Positions 61,836 to 64,000 of a stretch of 64,000 nt of DNA are shown one piece after another. The notes beneath the pieces are model-generated. The model ran no database searches. It was not told the DNA's origin and saw only the letters and a program-made list of their open reading frames with translations. A program made the translations under genes and the position numbers. The stretch comes from G963677445 sp963678275 (GTDB taxonomy: Bacteria; Bacteroidota; Ignavibacteria; Ignavibacteriales; Melioribacteraceae). The stretch spans positions 6,448,001 to 6,512,000 of the forward strand of contig OY782765.1 of assembly GCA_963678275.1 (NCBI GenBank), written 5' to 3'. Every line of letters begins with the position of its first letter. Positions within the stretch are counted from its first letter, which is position 1.

Positions 61836-63791
61836 ATGAAGAAGAATCACTGGGAAAAATTAGCGGAATTTTTAACAATAACTCCTGAAGAACAAAAAAG
61901 GGGGACAGGATTATATAACCGTTACAGCCGGAGAGGATATTTACCGGGAAGCTGTTCGGACATGCTTGATCTTTCCACCGGTGAGATAGCGTGGTTTTAT
62001 ATTTTACTGGCTGGGGGAAGAAAAATTAACAGTCCTGTCGCGGGGTATAACTGGTCTAACTGGATGGTGGATTATGACTTTTGTTTTATAAATCCCAAGG
62101 CAACCGGAAAAGGAATAGAGACAGGGAATTTCATGACCTCGGCCAGGCTGCTGCCTCTTATCAGGGCTAATGCCATACATCTTTCCCCATTCACACAATA
62201 TGATTTTCAGAATACTTATTGCGTCAGGAGTCTTGAATCACTTGCTCCTTCGGTGATCGATTATTCACTGGAAAAAAGAGGTTTTACCGGTGAAATGCAA
62301 CTGGCGGCTTTTGTTGAGGCGGCTCATCTGCTCGGGAAAACTGTCGGGTTTGATCTTGAGCCTCACACCGCTCAATATTCTATACCCGTGCTTAAATATC
62401 CCGAACTCTTCAGATGGATAAAACTTGATGAGTCGAGAGAAAACCTCGCTGATAATATCAGTATGGTTAACATGCTCAGAAAAGAGAAGCAGGAAGAAAT
62501 AGTAAATGAGATAAAAGAAATAATCGCGGGCCTCCTTGAGGAATATGATATTTCAGATATTGAGCAATATGATTCAGAAAGCCGGGAATCAAAACTGAAA
62601 AAGGAGGAACTCTTTTCTTCTCTTGTTGTAATGCTGATAAGAAAAGGATATTGGACAATTCCGAGTCATACCTGGAATGGTATCGGCATACCAATATTTA
62701 AAGGGTATAACGGGCAGGGGAATTACGCCATGTTCAATTATCCCGATAATTGCGGAGAGGATCAGAGCGGCCATGCTTTTCATATACTTACGCCGATTAA
62801 ATTTTATGATAATATCGGAACGTCCGAAAGGATAACTGAAGATGGAAGAGGGACCGATTTTTTCTGTGATATCTTTTCAAAATGGCGCGATAAGTTTGGA
62901 TTTGATTTTGTACGGTATGATTCAGTTGACCATATTTTTGATTCGGTTGATGAGGCGGGGAATCCTCTTACAGACAGACCGGCCCCCGAAATTCTGCAAA
63001 GATGTATTCAAAAATCGAAGGAAGGTAAACCTTATATTGGAAGTTTCGCGGAACGGATGGGGAGCGAACTTGAGGTATATGCCAACACCGGGTTTGATCT
63101 TATGCTCGGAAGCGATATGTTTGATAAAATTGATAAGGCGCATCTGGAGAAAAGTTTTGAAATAAATGAAAAACTGCTTAAATACAATAAAAAGAATGAG
63201 CACAAGTTTTCCATCGTTTATGCAATAGATACTCACGATACCGGCAATCCCCATATCTGGGGAAAACCGTTAATTGAAATGCTGAACCCGGAACAATTGA
63301 AGCTGCGTCACTTTATGTCGAGATTTATAAGCGCCGGGGAAGCAAGAAGACCTAAATATGAGGTGATCGGTTTTCAGGACAGATCATTCGGGCTTTACCA
63401 GTCGAATGTCAGGGATGAAAATCTGAAATGGAAAAATGACAGGAGATTTAACGACTTTTATAATATTCTTGAAGATATATATTCGGGGGTGAGTGAAATA
63501 ATTTTTAATGGTGAAATAATATACTGGAGAATTGCGGATGAGGGAGCCTGGTGGGTAATAAAGTTCAGGAATGAATATCTTATCGCGGCAATAAGGTATG
63601 AACATATCGAAAAGGAAGTAGTATTTAAAATAAACACAAAAAATTTCCTGCCCGATGGAAGCAGAAAAAAAATCGGGCGCTTCGATTTTGAAACTGCCGA
63701 AATAATTCCTGTTGAACTTACGGATGAATATTATATGCCCGATTTAAAAAACAATATATTCTCCCTCGCAAAAATGAGTGAGCTTTATTGA
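61836..63791 (+). CDS. divergent GH13-like (alpha-amylase superfamily) glycosidase
   Basis: 651 residues, no signal peptide, so cytoplasmic. The (beta/alpha)8 motif regions are visible though altered: region I GKTVGFDLEPHT, region II FGFDFVRYDSVDHI with the nucleophilic Asp, region III IGSFAERMGSE with the acid/base Glu, and region IV YAIDTHDTGNPHIW with the transition-state Asp and His. The C-terminal ~130 residues (from about residue 520) probably form a beta domain. Substrate and subfamily cannot be assigned by eye. It lies 9 bp behind feoB; a joint transcript is likely but the metabolic link is unclear. Confidence 0.7.
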   Translation: MKKNHWEKLAEFLTITPEEQKRGTGLYNRYSRRGYLPGSCSDMLDLSTGEIAWFYILLAGGRKINSPVAGYNWSNWMVDYDFCFINPKATGKGIETGNFMTSARLLPLIRANAIHLSPFTQYDFQNTYCVRSLESLAPSVIDYSLEKRGFTGEMQLAAFVEAAHLLGKTVGFDLEPHTAQYSIPVLKYPELFRWIKLDESRENLADNISMVNMLRKEKQEEIVNEIKEIIAGLLEEYDISDIEQYDSESRESKLKKEELFSSLVVMLIRKGYWTIPSHTWNGIGIPIFKGYNGQGNYAMFNYPDNCGEDQSGHAFHILTPIKFYDNIGTSERITEDGRGTDFFCDIFSKWRDKFGFDFVRYDSVDHIFDSVDEAGNPLTDRPAPEILQRCIQKSKEGKPYIGSFAERMGSELEVYANTGFDLMLGSDMFDKIDKAHLEKSFEINEKLLKYNKKNEHKFSIVYAIDTHDTGNPHIWGKPLIEMLNPEQLKLRHFMSRFISAGEARRPKYEVIGFQDRSFGLYQSNVRDENLKWKNDRRFNDFYNILEDIYSGVSEIIFNGEIIYWRIADEGAWWVIKFRNEYLIAAIRYEHIEKEVVFKINTKNFLPDGSRKKIGRFDFETAEIIPVELTDEYYMPDLKNNIFSLAKMSELY

Positions 63792-64000
63792 TTTCAATTT
63801 CCTGAGTCTGCCTGACTGGCGCATTGTTTCCGGCTCTGGCAGATTATTCCATTAGCTCTAAACTTTGCGTAAAAAGGCAGGAAATTTCAATTAATAATTA
63901 ATAATTAATAATGAATAATTTAAATTATTAAGTAACTCCAAGAGTAAAAATATTGCTGAAGCAACGCCGCCAAATCACTAAAACACAAAATCCCACGAAA
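63792..64000. repeat. dispersed repeat family B, window end
   Basis: Contains TCCGGCTCTGGCAGATTATTCC, CTTTGCGTAAAAAGGCAGGAAATTTC, (AATTAAT)n, and ends with CCAAATCACTAAAACACAAAATCCCACG, all matching blocks at 13255-13340, 31435-31580 and 57410-57480. The copy runs past the window end. Confidence 0.6.

Noticed and set aside
1..64000. Prophage, tRNA or rRNA genes
   Set aside because: No phage structural, integrase or tRNA-like cloverleaf sequence was recognised on either strand by eye.

Overview
The window looks like chromosomal DNA of an anaerobic or fermentative bacterium of the Bacteroidota/Chlorobiota (FCB) group, possibly an Ignavibacteria-like lineage. The evidence is three large secreted proteins ending in the PNPFNP-type type IX secretion C-terminal domain, many lipoproteins and signal peptides, a type II-C CRISPR locus with very long (46 bp) repeats, and an Fe-only hydrogenase operon. 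The lineage is an inference; no rRNA gene is present to settle it. No prophage, tRNA or rRNA was recognised.

Layout. Positions 1-232 hold the 5' end of a D-2-hydroxyacid (lactate) dehydrogenase gene. Positions 480-8430 are a complete type II-C CRISPR-Cas locus: a tracrRNA on the minus strand, cas9, cas1, cas2, a bidirectional terminator, and a 28-repeat array read on the minus strand toward cas2. The far end of the array carries a decayed repeat and a palindrome that recurs elsewhere in the window as a terminator. Next to it, 8439-8811 holds an independently promoted structured RNA of unrecognised class and a possible 33-residue membrane protein. Then come ilvE-alkaline phosphatase (minus), MlaE permease-sugar transferase (plus), and a series of cell-surface and general metabolic genes (14.3-36.9 kb): two lamin-tail secreted proteins, nitroreductase, threonine dehydratase, YdjM-like membrane protein, S9 peptidase, isoaspartyl peptidase lipoprotein, PEGA/SUMF1 protein, GYD protein, methyltransferase, lytic transglycosylase, rhodanese lipoprotein, esterase and a DUF3332 lipoprotein.

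Positions 37.2-45.6 kb form one tightly packed operon: rex, a small unknown gene, hydC, hydB, hydA (an electron-bifurcating Fe-only hydrogenase), then a PAS-containing sensory hydrogenase-like protein and a PP2C/SpoIIE phosphatase. This combines NADH/NAD sensing (Rex), H2 production or uptake from NADH plus ferredoxin, and a presumed redox or H2 sensing output. A promoter upstream of rex overlaps three TCGATA copies spaced exactly 14 bp apart.

Positions 45.6-56.7 kb carry an SDR, a frameshifted FG-GAP secreted protein, ApbE, an M50 protease, a receiver-PP2C protein whose phosphoacceptor is replaced by Cys, a REP-associated Y1 transposase between two long REP-type repeats, an acyl-CoA synthetase and an FKBP isomerase. 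Positions 57.8-61.8 kb are an iron/manganese operon: a DtxR-type repressor under a TTAAG-N4-CTTAA dyad, a membrane-anchored DtxR-FeoA fusion, and FeoB split into separate G-protein and channel genes. A divergent GH13-like glycosidase follows.

Intergenic DNA is rich in decayed dispersed repeats: (GGAATTA)n arrays, repeated ~0.85-1.1 kb mosaics at 12.9-14.0 and 56.8-57.7 kb, a second family at 13.3, 25.4, 31.5 and 63.9 kb, and a 105 bp duplication at 49 kb.
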